DNA of 64,000 nucleotides from Dirofilaria immitis (lineage: Eukaryota > Nematoda > Chromadorea > Rhabditida > Onchocercidae): assembly GCA_024305405.1 (NCBI GenBank), contig JAKNDB010000110.1:3844001-3908000 (forward strand), read 5' to 3'. The translations under genes were made by a program, and so were the position numbers. Below are positions 15,001 to 27,624 of the stretch, piece after piece. A model generated the notes under the pieces. It made no database searches, was not told the origin of the DNA, and worked only from the letters and a program-made list of their open reading frames with translations. Each line of letters opens with the position of its first letter. The stretch's first letter is position 1.

Positions 15001-18000
15001 TTTAACTATCGAACCCATCTCATCATTATTTTAAGTTCGAATATATCTTAATAGATCTGTATTTACAAATAGTGTCATACAACATGGTGCCTTTCTGTTT
15101 ATTGACCACTTCAACAATCACATTGCAATAAAATTACTAACAGAGGTCATTGAGAATATTTACCTACGATTAACGATGGCTTAACTTTTCGTTTCGAACA
15201 CCTTCCTAACATCAAACTATTCATTATTTTGCATTTCAAGTTATTCAACCAAAACCAGTACTGGATTAAGTTCCATAAAATAAATTTTTGTGAAGAACTG
15301 CGCTGCATTATATTTTTTCAACATCTTTTTCTAATAGAATTAAAAAATTATCATAGAATTTACAAACATGAAGTTCATCATTTTCAAAAAGTTTGAAATT
15401 TGAAAATCAAACCTTACAATAACCAAATTTAAATTTGAAGATATTGCTAGCTTATACTTTTGTGCGAAATAATCTCAAATATTGAAGTGTCGTTTTAGAA
15501 AATTGCATTTCTTGTGCCTGATAATGCTTAGTTAATTTATCAGCAGTTAGATTTAAGTTATAAATAGAAACAACAATTAATAAATCCTTTGCGAAATTTC
15601 ATCGCCTTTATTAACGACAAAATTAATTTCTCAAATTTAATGCTTTTACATCACTTATGCATCAGTTTAATGAAAAAATGCAAGGAGTGACTTGGTTTTA
15701 ATTTCTTTCATCTAAAAAATGTTTTTCATGCAACAAAAAAATTTTTATACTGTTCTATCTATAATAATAAAGTAAATTGCAATTGACCCTGTTAACCTTT
15801 TACATACAAAGATCAATTCGTTATCTATTTTTTCGTTCAATAGCTATTTTTAATTCCAGTTACACCGTACTACGTACAACTGGAATCAACAAATAAGCTT
15901 ATATCTTTTACGTAGTCCATCATTGTAATTAGTTTTTTTTCTGAGCTGCGAAAAATGCGGTGGCGACTCGATTAAGGTTTAAGATATTCCATTATATAAA
16001 CCTGAGAATTCTACTGCATATCGGTACAGCTGCTTCAGATGAAAGTATGCAAAAATCATTAATATTCCAATAATTTTTTCTTCCTCCATAATGATTAATA
16101 GGGTTCAAGATGCGATTAAGAAAATCAGTGCAACATTTTCATAACCGGCGTCCAATCACGAAGCTATTTACCGGTTTTACTGCTTATTGAATTGATATTG
16201 CCCATGATCAGTATTGAAAAATGATCAAAAATACTTAAAGTAATTCACGGAATAAGATGAATCGGGAATATTTTCGAAATTTATTGTTAGATAAGCTCTG
16301 TTTATTAAATCAAAAAATGAGATTTGCAGAATTCAATAATTTTCTAAAAAAAAATTACGAAGAATTGTTACCGATTTTAGCTGTTAGCCAATTTTAGCTA
16401 AAAGTAAAGGCAGAAAATGCAGTAGAAATGGACAAAACAGCTAAACGTCTGCTACGAATTGAAGTCAATGATGTCAACGACAATTTGCCAATTTTTTCCG
16501 AAATTCGCAGCGTATTGCTTTTCTTTAGAATTTTCATTTTTCAATAATGGGAGAGCTCTATTGAAAACTTTTGAATTCTATTAAAGGTTCCTATTTTCTT
16601 TCGTGAAGGTTCAAATTAAACATATTATTCAATTGGTATTAAATTCAAAAATAACGTTATTAGGATCGACTCTCAAAATGAATTTTGGAGTTAATGTCAA
16701 ACGGCTCCATATCTATCTTGATCTTTGATTCCCGTTATATACTTATCGATAAATTTTCAGTCAGTACCTTTAGTATTTGTGATTCAACCAGGTAATACAG
16801 TCGTTGGACAATTGAAAGCAGTGGATATAGATGATGCACCGTATAATTCTATATATTACTATATGCTACCCAGTTGTAAGTTTTATTTTCTTATGTGATC
16901 ATCGAAAAAATTTCGTTGAAAACGTGGATTTTTGATTGAAATTAACAGTGAATTTAACCGAGTAATTCAGTGCATTAGATAAATTAAATATGAAAAAGAA
17001 AAAGCAAAAAATTAATCTAACTGATTTAAATTATTGTTAAGGTTCAAATCGAGATGGTATATTCACCATTGACAAACAAACTGGTATTGTTTCAGTGACA
17101 AATCCCAATGACCTCAAATATGATGAATATCATTTATGCGCTTTAGCTAGGTCTCATAATTCTTTACTAGTTTTCGAGAATTTCGTTAAACTTACTCAAT
17201 CAATAAAAAATTTTCGGTAAATAATTTAAGAGTAATCGATAAGATTGCCTGCTTTATATGAACGAAAATTACAAATGTTATAAATCATTCCATATTTAGA
17301 TCCCTTTTCGTAAAATTTAATTATTGTAGTGCTTTAAATATGTCCAAAACACCGGAAATAGCATTTGCCAGTAATAATGCAAGTATGATTGCATTTACGG
17401 TACGAACACAAACAAATAATGCTGTAGAGCAGATGAATAAAATGAAGCATCTTTTCGAAAACAATACTGTTAGCGTATTTGGTAAGTCATCATTTCTTAA
17501 ACTTCTGAATTAAGATCGTCAATTTTAAAGCTTCATGTATTGGAATATAACGGCTAATACAATTTCCATTTTTAGGAATTGATTCAGAAACAACTATACC
17601 AGTGACTCTACTGAAAAATCATCAACCAATTATCACATATCAGCTTGGATCGATGCAATTTATACCGTACATATCAATTTTTTTCCTTATTTTTTGTTTT
17701 ATTTAGATAAAAATTTTTAATCTTCAGTGCCGAAAATGAAGAATTACCCATGGAACCAGCGCCATACTTCACGGTTGATCCTATATCAGGTGATATTCGC
17801 ATTGATCCAATGCTTGGTGGATACGCGGAAGGTGTGTTTACATTTGATGTTGTTGCTACTCAACAACGAACTGCTACAGAATCCATACAAATTGCACATA
17901 TTGTTAAACAGGTGAGCTTATTTTAATTTTTCAAGATCAAAATTTTTAGCATTCATAAATAGAAATGATGGGGAAAGAGTATCAGTGAAATATTCAAATA

Positions 18001-19177
18001 TTTTTACGAAATATCCAAATTAGACTACATTTGACTAATGTCGACAAGAAATAGACATTTCATTGTACAATTCATAATTTTGCAAATTCTGATTGCAGTT
18101 TTTTCTATTATATGGCTCACAGATGCTTTATTTTTTAAGGTACATAACGTGAAAATCCCATCGCTTCTGAAATTTATCTTTGATCAAAATGTTCATCTTC
18201 TAGGATTAAATCTTGAGGATTTCAAACAGTAAGTGTACAATTGACTTCAAATGCTATACTGTTTTGGTATTGTAATTGAGTTGCTTTACGAAATCATATT
18301 ATTCCTGCTAAGGAAAACTTCTAATCCAGAAATATTTTGAAGATTAAAATTTTGTCTCCACCGTTTCTTGCAGGCATCTACATAATGCTCTGAAAGTAGA
18401 ACCAACTATGTCCGACATTTCTGTAATTTTTAGTTCACCTCATGTTTACGAATCAGCGGGAAAAAATAGGTTTGATTTAAAATTAAATGGACTCGCTTTT
18501 AATATCTTTTTTGATATGTTATAAGGAAGAATGGAATAAATTTGATTCTCTTTGATTCTCTACTGTAACCTTAATAGGTATAATAAATCAATTCATATTG
18601 CAAGCCAAAAGTCATTTTTATTCCTATGATTATTTCAAATTTTGCTCAATGGATTAATCATCTTTGAAAAATTCATCAAAAATTGTAGATCATCGGTATG
18701 CTTTCATTCTTTACGTAATGGAATAATCCTCGGACAAGAAAGTGCTATTTCGGTACTTTCTGCAACGTTAAATGGTGGAGGGACGTTATCACGTCTTTAT
18801 CAAGTATTCAAAGTTGCTAATATAGAGGTAAATTTTATGAATGAAACTATTTCACGAGTACTTGTAAGTGAAATTCCCATGGAACCGTTATTTATGCATT
18901 GCATATTTCTAAATAGATGGGTTTTTGTTTTCTTTTTTTTTTCAGAATTTTTGAAATATCAAATTTTTATAAAATATTGATATTTTAGCCATGCATTGAA
19001 GTAACTCGTACACTATCATCTGGTTTAATGATATCACGTTCGGCACTATTCTGGGCCAGCTTCTCACTTGTTGGCATCTTAATATTGCTATCATTTTGCA
19101 TCTACGCTTGTTTTATTATCCGATATAAAAACTATTTGAATATGAAGAAAGCATCTCTAAGTCAATTTTTCACTTGA
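75..19177 (+). CDS. Cadherin-superfamily membrane protein, 3' portion (13 exons, 5' end outside window)
   Basis: Cell-adhesion receptor with extracellular cadherin (EC) repeats, a single membrane helix and a short tail. Exons read: 75-208, 481-573, 912-1016, 16398-16511, 16761-16875, 17042-17150, 17330-17481, 17576-17666, 17728-17911, 18140-18228, 18374-18469, 18689-18827, 18989-19177, about 536 codons, with phases matching at every junction. Seen motifs: a repeat end (GTPSLSANTAVSIHVLE), GWFTIDMNSGDL and LQELDHE, then the calcium-binding linker DVNDNLPIF in the 16398 exon, and YFTVDPISGDIRIDP in the 17728 exon. The membrane-proximal region (FDQNVHLLGLNLEDFK) precedes a hydrophobic helix (about 27 residues from SALFW to CFII) and a roughly 18-residue cytoplasmic tail ending FFT-stop. 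That tail is too short for a classical catenin-binding domain, so this is a non-classical cadherin. AATAAA lies at 19324. Family call is firm; the orthologue is not determined. Confidence 0.88.
2659..2754. repeat. Short imperfect inverted repeat (hairpin)
   Basis: The arms 2659-2678 and 2735-2754 (core CAGTTATTGATAA and its complement) are complementary with about one mismatch. They flank a loop of about 56 bases that contains two long T runs. Function unknown. Confidence 0.6.
9912..10132 (+). CDS. Lone HORMA-domain-like exon inside the cadherin intron
   Basis: A canonical acceptor (ATTTTCAG) precedes an open frame reading ALKVIIIAFNDEIHQ, then EYELKFEEFNSC, ending at a TGA at 10130-10132. 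A hydrophobic strand, an acidic turn and a 'Y-x-L-K-F' strand resemble the central part of HORMA domains (MAD2/HORMAD/HIM-3 group), where the core strand is followed by an E-x-Y-x-F-x-F motif. Several GT sites near the end could be donors, so the real exon may stop before the TGA. No flanking exons of a HORMA gene were recognised nearby. It could be an orphan exon, a pseudogene fragment, or part of the gene downstream. The similarity is from memory of the family pattern and is weak. Confidence 0.3.
11590..14071 (+). CDS. Unidentified multi-exon gene nested in the cadherin intron (5' end uncertain)
   Basis: I do not recognise the product. A phase-consistent model is 11590-11734, 11803-11939, 12074-12581, 12626-12982, 13382-13552, 13860-14071, ending at TAG, about 509 codons. 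The first exon is helical and leucine-rich (YVKSLLKAELRPLNNLLLFY). The second is basic and serine-rich (RRLSSKNRRSTTRR). The long third exon is acidic, glutamine-rich and probably disordered, with a Ser/Tyr-rich stretch (GRESGYLSGIDVRYSI). The fourth carries a more ordered segment (GGIVDLIDDILNEFSLWFHE). The fifth holds NNRRVLNMKSRIGNYHLPL and a cysteine pair (ENCARNCQLNC). Base composition is clearly richer in G+C than surrounding intron DNA. Doubts: two introns are very short (68 and 44 bases) and one acceptor is AATCAAG instead of TTTCAG. The alternative is a gene with small frameshifts. No start codon is proven. Confidence 0.5.
14227..14270. repeat. Perfect 17-bp inverted repeat
   Basis: The arm 14228-14244 is exactly complementary to 14253-14269, separated by an 8-base spacer. 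It lies about 155 bases downstream of the nested gene's stop codon. It could be a 3' hairpin of that transcript or a short AT-rich palindrome. Confidence 0.7.
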
Positions 19178-19323
19178 TTTTTCAATTCAGTGTGGAAATT
19201 TTCAAGTCTGTGCTAGAATATGAATTTGAATGTTAAATAATTATTAGCAGCATTTTAATGAATATATCATAAAGTTTATCCATCATGTGTTTGTTTGCTG
19301 CTGAAACGTTTTCTAAGAAGCAT

Positions 19324-19329
19324 AATAAA
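19324..19329 (+). terminator. Polyadenylation signal, short-tail cadherin transcript
   Basis: AATAAA about 147 bases after the cadherin TGA at 19175-19177. Position fits a short nematode 3'UTR. Confidence 0.5.
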
Positions 19330-19492
19330 CAAGGGTTATAATATTATGCTAATTCTATCTTAATAGAATACAGGTAGGATGAGAAATAAATTTAGAGCGA
19401 ATTATTGTCACTTTTATTATCTCTCTTGCAAAACATATTTGAAATGAAAATAACGGGATTAAAGAGACGGTAATGATAACATTATTTAGCAG

Positions 19493-19731
19493 ATGAAACG
19501 TCATCATCCACCATATCGATCAAACAACCACCTTCCGTACAATTTTACAGCATCAATAATCTGTAAGTTCTATTCGAAGTTTCGATTATTTCAGCTTTTA
19601 AAAGCTGTCTGTTAACTGCATTGTATTTCCACTTTTTGAAAACTGGGAGCAAAATTCTCATTTATAGATTTCGTCTTTTCCGCCTCCATCGAAAGTATAA
19701 ACATATTTTCAGACCGACGTTGGATTACTGA
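19493..19731 (+). CDS. Alternative 3' coding exons (second cytoplasmic tail) of the cadherin
   Basis: Exon 19493-19562 (acceptor TTTAGCAG, donor GTAAGT) and exon 19713-19731 (acceptor ATTTTCAG) read as one frame when entered in phase 1: NETSSSTISIKQPPSVQFY, then SINNLPTLDY-stop. An internal phase-1 donor (CTAA|GTCAAT, near 19160) in the last cadherin exon would join this to the membrane-proximal tail. The result would be a Ser/Thr- and Pro-containing tail of about 38 residues instead of the 18-residue one. Tandem AATAAA signals follow at 19798-19807. What is seen is the splice sites and open frame; the join to the cadherin is inference. Another possibility is a tiny independent gene, but no start or other exon supports that. 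Confidence 0.45.
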
Positions 19732-19797
19732 AGGGAATTTTGGTGCAAATTATGATAACATTGATAATGTTGAAAGATTTGTTTTGGTTTTTGTATG

Positions 19798-19807
19798 AAT
19801 AAATAAA
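19798..19807 (+). terminator. Overlapping polyadenylation signals, long-tail cadherin transcript
   Basis: Two overlapping AATAAA hexamers (19798-19803 and 19802-19807) about 70 bases past the TGA of the alternative tail. Confidence 0.5.
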
Positions 19808-22800
19808 GAATTCTTTCATGTAATTTGCGTGTCAATTTATTTATTACGTATTACAGGATTACTTATAGAGGAAAATTAATAACTGCAAAACTGAAATTGT
19901 TTGTCGTTTTTTTGAAGTGTATAAATACAATTGAGACTTTAAGCTTAATGGTTTATTCGCTTTGACTTGAATTTACTAACTAAATAGTATTAAAGAATAA
20001 AATATTTAGGTTATGGATATTGATATAAGCATACTTATAAAAATATATATATATAAATTAAAATTTTTGCAATTACAAACGAGAGGAATAAATTTCGTTC
20101 AATATTTTTCAGGTTTAAATTTATCGATGAAATAAAAGAAAATGTCATGCGTTCAAGTTTTAATTTTATGATTCGATCAATGTTTTCGTTTTTCATTATA
20201 TCAGCAGTTTATTCGGAACTTAATTCATTTCAGCGAACGTGTATTGCAAGTAGCGAATCGTTACCGATAGACAGATAAACTGTATGATTGTATGAATCCT
20301 CTTCTTGCTTTATTGAAGAAATTCTATAATAATTCTTTCTGCTTGAAAAAAGCTAAGTAGGGAAAGATTGAGGAGTGAAATACACCACTGTTAGCTCAAA
20401 TTTCAAAATGGGATAAAATGGATTAAAGCTGGATGATCTTTACGAACATTTTCAAAAAGTGATTATTGTCGCTAAGGGAATGTCATTTTGTTGATCGATA
20501 TACCTAATTTTAGTTTAAACTCAACAAATTAAACAGAAGAATTATTTTCTCGATGATGCAGCACATTTCTTCTACCTTTAGTTTTTGCTACAAATGAATT
20601 TTCATGAATGTTTTCTTTCCTCATTTATGTACATCTAGTTTGTCTATCTCATTTCTCAGCCTTTCCCTACTTAGCTTTTTTTTCATTTCTCGTTTTTTTC
20701 TTCATTTAATTCATCCTTTCCATTCTTAAGTCTTTCGAGCAGTGATAGTTTTCAGGTGATATTCATTTTTATTTATTCCAAGATATCTACCTGTATTAGC
20801 AATAAAGTCGCAACGTCTAAAAATGTTGCATTTAATTAATTGCTGATAATTAATTCACCGGCGATAAAAAGGAACTGATAATTGGAATTTAAGATGATGA
20901 AAGAAGAAGAAGGCTAGAGAGTTCTAGTAGACAACCGCTTAATCAGTATCGGTGACATTGAATCAAGCATATCACATAATTTCAGACTGATATATAAAAA
21001 TCGATGTTTATTTTTAAATATTTTATGCCGTTCATCATTAATTTTTATTTAATAATTTTGATGAAATATATCATTAAAATTTCCGAAGGATGATTTTTCA
21101 TCTTTTTTTTTTAAATTATCGATATATATGTAGTAAGTACGATGAATAAGCGATGGAGAAATTTCAGTAAAGAGTGAACAAATAAAAGTAAAGGATGAAT
21201 GATTACTCTTACCATTTAGGTCTACCTTTTCGGAAGATATTAGGACTGGGTAAAGCAGGCCGATGCCAATAATTTCTCATACGATTTTAGTTGAAACCTT
21301 ATAATAATATTCATAATAACGCTTTTCTGCTTATTTTAAAATTTGAAATTTTTGTACGCGAAATAGGAAAGGGATGTGTCAAAAGAAAAGAAGCTTGCTG
21401 GCAAGATAGGGCTAAATGATAACAAATGGAGATTCGGTGTCCGTAAGACTTTTCATGGAATCGTTAACTGTTAGAATGCTAAGACTTCCACTGGAAGATT
21501 TCGAAAATTAAGCATGCCGAAATTTAGATCCCATCCTGACATTTGGAGATAAAACAGCAAATTGGCAATGTATTCTCGCAAACGACTTGATGCAATAATT
21601 GTAAACACGTTATTTGTGATGGAGTGTGCGTATGTATGTGTATGAATGTGCATGTATATATATATATATATTTGTAGACGTTAGTATATGTATATTTATA
21701 TATGTGTGTGTGCATGTGTATGTATGTACGCATGTGTGCAAATAGCAATTGACTAGTATGATTTGTTTTGATATCTTTTAACTTCGTCGTACTAGTAATG
21801 AAAACAAGAGTGAAAGAAGAGATACCGGTCCATTCTCATGACAGGTTGGTATATGACAAGAGATCAATGAACAGTATTATTTGTAGCGGCAAATTGGCAT
21901 AAATTTTCAGCTTGATTTAAAATTCAATATGTGATAATTATGCATGGGGTAATCATTCAGAGAGTGATGATAATTCAAACTGTACCAAGTTTAGATTTCA
22001 ACAAATTTAAAAGTTGTTGCCGGAATTGATGAACAACTGTCAATGAGTAACTTCAAAGTATTATCATATCGGTTATTTTCAATGTTGTTTTTTGCTCAGA
22101 AAATCCAACATTGATAATATCTACTTCACACTGTCTCATAAATGCACCATTACTGTTTGAATTCATGTGTTTTCGTAACTCCTCCGTACATTCCCTCATA
22201 TCGGTCTCTCTTTCGTTAAACTCTTTTTTCCATTTTTTTTTTTATCGCTGCTATCCCCATATGGTGTTCTCCTCATTTTTGTGTTTTTGAAAATATCATT
22301 TTCATTTCGAGATTAATCTTGTAACCATATTCTTTTCTCGTGATAATTTATTTAACGAATTGTTCATTTGATTTTAGATGACAGTGTTTACAATCAAATG
22401 AGCAACTTATGAAACAAAATGATCTGATGATTAGAAGCCCTTTAAAAATTTGAGTTGTCTAGAACTTTCGTTAGAGATTTCCAATCGTCCTACATCGCGT
22501 AATTACTCACTATTGGAAGATTCATAACTCTTTTTGATCTTGTCTAGCGGTATTCCTTTTCCAAAGTTTTCATGAATCACATAATGTTTGATGCCGTAAT
22601 ATTATTCAAGTGCTACTTTGTAAAGTGTCGTCTATTTTTGCCTTTCTTTTTCTTGTAAATAAGCATTTTGCGCATGCTTGAAGAATACTCTCCGAAAATC
22701 AAGTCGGCCATAATTGAATTGAATCATTTGTTTATTAACAAAAATGATCAAATTCAAAATAGATCAGTTAATTCTTCCTTATTTCAAATAAAGCAGATCA

Positions 22801-24933
22801 TGAGAAAAAAAAATGTTTTGGAAAGCCAAAATAAATATGCCTTAGTTGGGATATCGTTCTAAATGAAACGTTTAGAGAGATGTTATGGCAACAACTAAGT
22901 CGTGAAAAGAAAGAACTATGATAAGGAGATGTGATAAATGAAAAAATCAGGCATTTTGTTTGAATTTTTGCTCTTATAAATGTAATATGGCAGCTTTCAG
23001 AGCAAATAAAAAGAACAAAACGGAAAGTAGAAGAAAAGTAAAATTATCAACACTGAAGGATAAAAATTACCAACATTCATCTTTCAAATAATTATTCAAA
23101 TATGCTGACAAAATAATAATGTAATTAAAACTTTCGTTTGTTCATTTTCCCTCAGATCAGACCATTAATTACAATAGCTGGAAAAATTTCCAATTTTGAT
23201 ACAATTGCAAACATATTGATTAGATAATGATGGAACCCTTAATTATATTTGTTTTCAAGATTGAATATCCTGCCGTTATGCTGAATTTAATGTAGTAAAC
23301 TAATCATCAGACGATCTTATATGTTTGAAGGCCTAAGCACTTTCATTGTTATCTCCAAAAGCAAGAATGTGGCATTTTTGAAATTAATTTCTGGTTGTTA
23401 TACTTCGATGATATTACATAATCGAAATTTTAAATTTTTATTATATTGAGTTTTCCTGGGCAAAAGTGAAGTCTTTTAGGATTATATCATCTCTTTGATT
23501 TCTAGAGCATCTTTTGACTTCCACTTCAGCCAATTCAAAAAGTAATTAAAACTAACTTCTAACAGAAGTAGTGAAAACTTTGAGTAGTCACACAAAATAT
23601 GAATTAAGCAATGTTTGATACGAACTATCAATGCATGGTTTTTTTTGATCAAAATCATGCCAATTTAAGGATTTGATAACTTTCAAAAACAGCTAATGTT
23701 TGAAAATTAAGCAAATTAATAAAGCTGCGGAGTAAACGATCAAGAAATTAAATATTCATATAAAATAAAATGAATCGAGTAGAATTTTGATAATCAATTT
23801 GGAATGAAATAATAAATAGCTTTTTGTTTATGTGTTGAAAATCTCAACAATGATAATAACAGTTGTTGGAACTTTGATTCATGAACTTTTTTTTCTTTCT
23901 TAATTTTACATTTTTACATGTGAAAAAGGAACAAGTGGTAATGATGCTTATGATTCTTATTTTTTCGGTGCTGTATATTCCTTCTAAATTAAAATGTATG
24001 CATCCAATTAAGGCTGAAAAATTGCATCAAAATTTAAAAGGAAAAATTTCCAAAAAAAAACAAACTTCTTTAAAAGATCCCTTATTGAATTAGCAATTTA
24101 TTCTGCATTGCCAGTCTTTGCAGCACTTGTTGCACTAATCAAATTTGATATGATGAATATTTATTTATTTTCTGGGTTCAAACAAAAATTAAAATTTCAG
24201 ATATTATTTGCAATATGAAGTAAACAACGAAATTAATTTAAGAATCATGAGTTTTGTGAAATTAGGGCTCATATGAATAAACAATTAGCTATTATGACAC
24301 CTTTATTTTGAAACAAAAACAATTAATAGCAATCATTTCCTCTTCCAGCCTTCATTACCTTCTTTTCTTTTCTTCTTTTCCTGCTCAAATCATTCCTTCG
24401 ATCATCTTTCATAGTTTCCATAATTACTGATAAATTAATTTTTATTTAATATCAGCTACACTACTATGCCACATTTTCAACTTCACTTCTGTTTAAATTT
24501 GAAAACTATAAAAGCATACTTTTCATATTATTTAAATGCGGATTCTATTAAAGCAAATTTATATTGAGTATATGGGATTTTGTTAATATATGATCATTAT
24601 CAATGCGGAAAAACTAGGAAATGATGCAATGATAGGAGCCTGTTCGTTACATGTGATTCATGGATTGTTGGGTTAGATTCCAAAAAATCCTACTAATCCT
24701 TCTTACTCTTTACCATTAAATTTCTCATTTGAAGCCAACATCCCTATCCATTGCATTCATTCTTTTTCTGCATCTTTTGCATTTGAAAATTGTCATTGAA
24801 GATTCTTCTTGTTCCCAACATTACGCTATACGAGAAATATCTCAAGAAGATTCATTAAATAACATTCCTTTTCTCTCTTTCTTTTTCCCTTTTTGATGCT
24901 TTTTTTTCTTCAATTTTTTCAATTTTTTCCCGA
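19808..24933. other. AT-rich intergenic stretch, no supported gene
   Basis: I find no exon chain here. Short open frames at 22668-22862 and 23881-24093 lack splice context and recognisable motifs. A TG/TA simple repeat sits at about 21.62-21.74 kb. C+T-rich tracts (20.6-20.7, 22.2, 24.3-24.4 and 24.9 kb) are unexplained. Confidence 0.6.
21620..21742. repeat. TG/TA dinucleotide microsatellite
   Basis: Alternating TATG, TATA and TGTG units, including an uninterrupted TA run at about 21656-21671 and a TGTGTGTG run near 21703-21712. The short minus-strand frames with repeated His-Thr and Tyr-Thr across it are repeat artefacts. Confidence 0.8.
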
Positions 24934-26805
24934 ATGAATATTGATTTGAAGATGTATATTCTCGGTGAGAAATCGGATTTCGCGAATCAAATTATCACAC
25001 TAATCACTGATACATTATTTGATATCGAACAACACATTATCGGTTTGTTTTCTTTTTTTTTTCTTTAAATTATATAAAAATTAAATAATAGAAATTTCTA
25101 TTATATTTTCCCAATATGCTGCAATTTTACGAATATTTAATAAAATAAAAAATAATTCAAGATTTTATAATATTGAATTTTGCATAATGAGTTTGTTTGC
25201 ATATTTGTCTAGCTGAATTTGTGATGCAGATAATTTTAATATAGGGAAAAAAATTATGACTAATTAATGCTTTTGTCATCATAAAAAGATACTAGGAAAT
25301 GGATGTTTCTCTTTTTCTGGATTCTGAAGTTTTCGATTATCAACATTGTTGCTATAATTCAATCTCATTTCCAGATTTTTAATATACTGCAAAAATCCAT
25401 TTATAGATTTATTTGTCTATGTCTTCGTTTAGGAATAATTCTATTATTCTGTTGCAGAACTGAATTTTTCAAACTCGATAAATTTTTAGCATCAATTGGA
25501 AAAGTGAAAGATAGTGATAGAGCTAAGAAGATGTAAAAGTAAAAAAAAATACTTGTAATTGAAAGCATAAAATCTTTTTCTTATATGCAAAAATGTTTGA
25601 ATTCAAAACTTTAAAATCATCGATAATACCAGGTAATGCGAAGGAAATAATATCGAGGGAACCAATTGTTTGTCTTTTCACATCAGTTGACTATGAAGCA
25701 GTGAAGTGTGTAATACCTTATTTAAATGTTAGTTTAATTTTTTTTAAAAATTTTTTGAATTTTTCGAAAATCTAAAATGGCTTAAAATAGTTACGAAGAA
25801 ATTTGCATTCTTACTGTTGTCTATAAGAAAACACTCCAAAACAAGTCAGGTTTATAATGCAAAATAATTTCTCATCTATTGTGACATCAATAACCGAATT
25901 CCTTTAATCTTTAATGATTGAAAAATTTTGAAAAAAAAAGAAGGAAGAAAATACTTCGTGTCATCATCCTGTAAGCAATTTGAGGTGGTGAAAATCGATA
26001 TTTTAAATAAAATATTTGGTGAAAAATGTAATATAGAGTAAAGGATTTAAAAAGTTTGATCGTTGATTTTTTTATTTTCAATATACCGTGTTTAATTTTC
26101 AAGGAATGAATAACAATTTTATTTTGTCCTTTTAAGTGATGAAATTAGATAACAGTATTGATACGATCAGCTGATAAGATGCTTTGGAATTCATTAAACA
26201 ATTTGTTGTTGTGATCCATTTCTTTGATTGTTCTAAGATAATTTGTCAGAATTGTTTCATAGAAAATCTAAAAAGTGAAGAATCTGAATTTGTCTTTCAT
26301 CGTATTTTAGCAATTCGTTTACCTTTATTTGAAATGCTTACTTGACTAACCATTCATTAGAAGGAGAGAAATCTGTTTCGACCTGAAATAGTGGAAAAAA
26401 ACTTCCTCTGATTTAGAACTTTTCAAAGCTTCGATAAATCGGAAGGAAGTGAAAGTATCCGTTGAAGAAAACGTATAAAACGCATTTTTTGCAGTGATTT
26501 CTCGTAAATTGCAAAATTTCGTTAAATTATCAGATCAAGCAGTTTTTTCTCGCAACTTGCTCTCTTCTGGATTTTATATGTATACTCAAGATATCAAGAA
26601 GAATGTGCTACTTCAGAACATTCTGCTTGTTTTTTTCTTTGAACATATATGGAAAATTCATTATTTTGGAGAGAGAATAATTCAAATTTATGATGGGCTC
26701 CTAATCAGAGTTAAATGGAACGGTTTAAGAACTATCATCAAAAATTCTTCTGGTCCATCATGCAACAGTGTGAGGATCAAGAAGCGGATTGTATTCAATA
26801 ATTAA
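24934..26805 (+). CDS. Unidentified gene or 5' exons of the downstream p31comet-like gene (uncertain model)
   Basis: Candidate exons: 24934-25042 (ATG, reading MNIDLKMYILGEKSDF then DTLFDIEQHII), 25458-25532 (KLDKFLASIGKVKDSDRAKK), 25633-25727 (EIISREPIVCLFTSVDYEA) and 26495-26805 (VKLSDQAVFSRNLLSSGFYM, ending TAA). Each has a plausible acceptor and, except the last, a donor. Phases do not all agree. The second exon needs one extra T in the run 25465-25469 to stay open, and the joins to the third and fourth exons are off by one. I recognise no family. The next gene has no obvious start codon of its own, so these could be its N-terminal exons. Confidence 0.35.
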
Positions 26806-27624
26806 GCAATATCGCTGTTCTATAAGAAGAAAATAATATATATATATAATTTACATCATCCAGAAAGATCATGCTGTGATTTAGTCTGCTAATTAGTTAG
26901 GATCAACCATAGCAACTGTTAAGAATTTGACATCTTATATTAGCATTTCTATTTTAGAATAGGAGATATTTAAAATGAAAACGGATCATGGAGAAAATTA
27001 AAAGTTGACATACTTGAATTGATATTTTTCTAGCCCACTTTAACAATTTATGATAATTTATATGTTGATCAAATTTATGATCATTTATTCAGTAATCTGG
27101 AAGAAATTTGCAAAAGCAGACCACTTCAACTTTACTTGAGCAAAGATCAATGAATATCGATATAATGAATTGTGCATAATATTCGCATTCATTGAATTCA
27201 TTGATTATTTTTGAAATCTTTTTTCAATCCAAATTCAATTTAAAAACTTCGCCAAACATTCTTTTGAATAATAAACTCGAAAATAAGACCTCTTTGAATA
27301 TAAAAAGAAATAGATGCAATCTTTCTGAATGGTGTAAATAAGGACTAATCACTACTTATGCTAAGTCTTAAATATAATTGCTTCTAATGAATTTATCCTT
27401 TAATTGGCACGATCTTTGAAACTGCAATTAAAAACTAAACGAGGAAATTCCTACTTCATTGCTTCCATAGTAATTTAGTTTTCTTTATCAATGAAAAATA
27501 GAAAAAGTTGAGGAAAAGAGAGTACTGCAATAATTATTGATGGATTAAGTGTTGAAAATATTAACTTATAAAATTGCACCAAATTTCACTATCGCATTGG
27601 AAATAATCTCGTATTGTTTTCCAG

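Larger units (their letters stand above)
1017..16397 (+). other. 15.4-kb cadherin intron containing other coding-like sequence
   Basis: The exon ending at 1016 (LDHE...PAIT) and the exon starting at 16398 (LKVKAENAV...DVNDN) are both phase 0 and together complete one EC repeat, so everything between reads as a single intron. All other introns of the gene are under about 350 bases. Between 1017 and 9900 I see no convincing exon, only AT-rich sequence, homopolymer runs, a short hairpin near 2.7 kb and small duplications around 6.8-6.9 kb. A HORMA-like exon at 9.9 kb and a multi-exon gene at 11.6-14.1 kb lie inside, on the same strand. Confidence 0.75.

Noticed and set aside
15857..15891. Short inverted repeat ATTCCAGTT...AACTGGAAT
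   Set aside because: Only 9 bp with a 16-base loop; no evidence that it is functional.
21471..21748. Minus-strand frames with repeated His-Thr and Tyr residues
   Set aside because: Translation of a TG/TA microsatellite.
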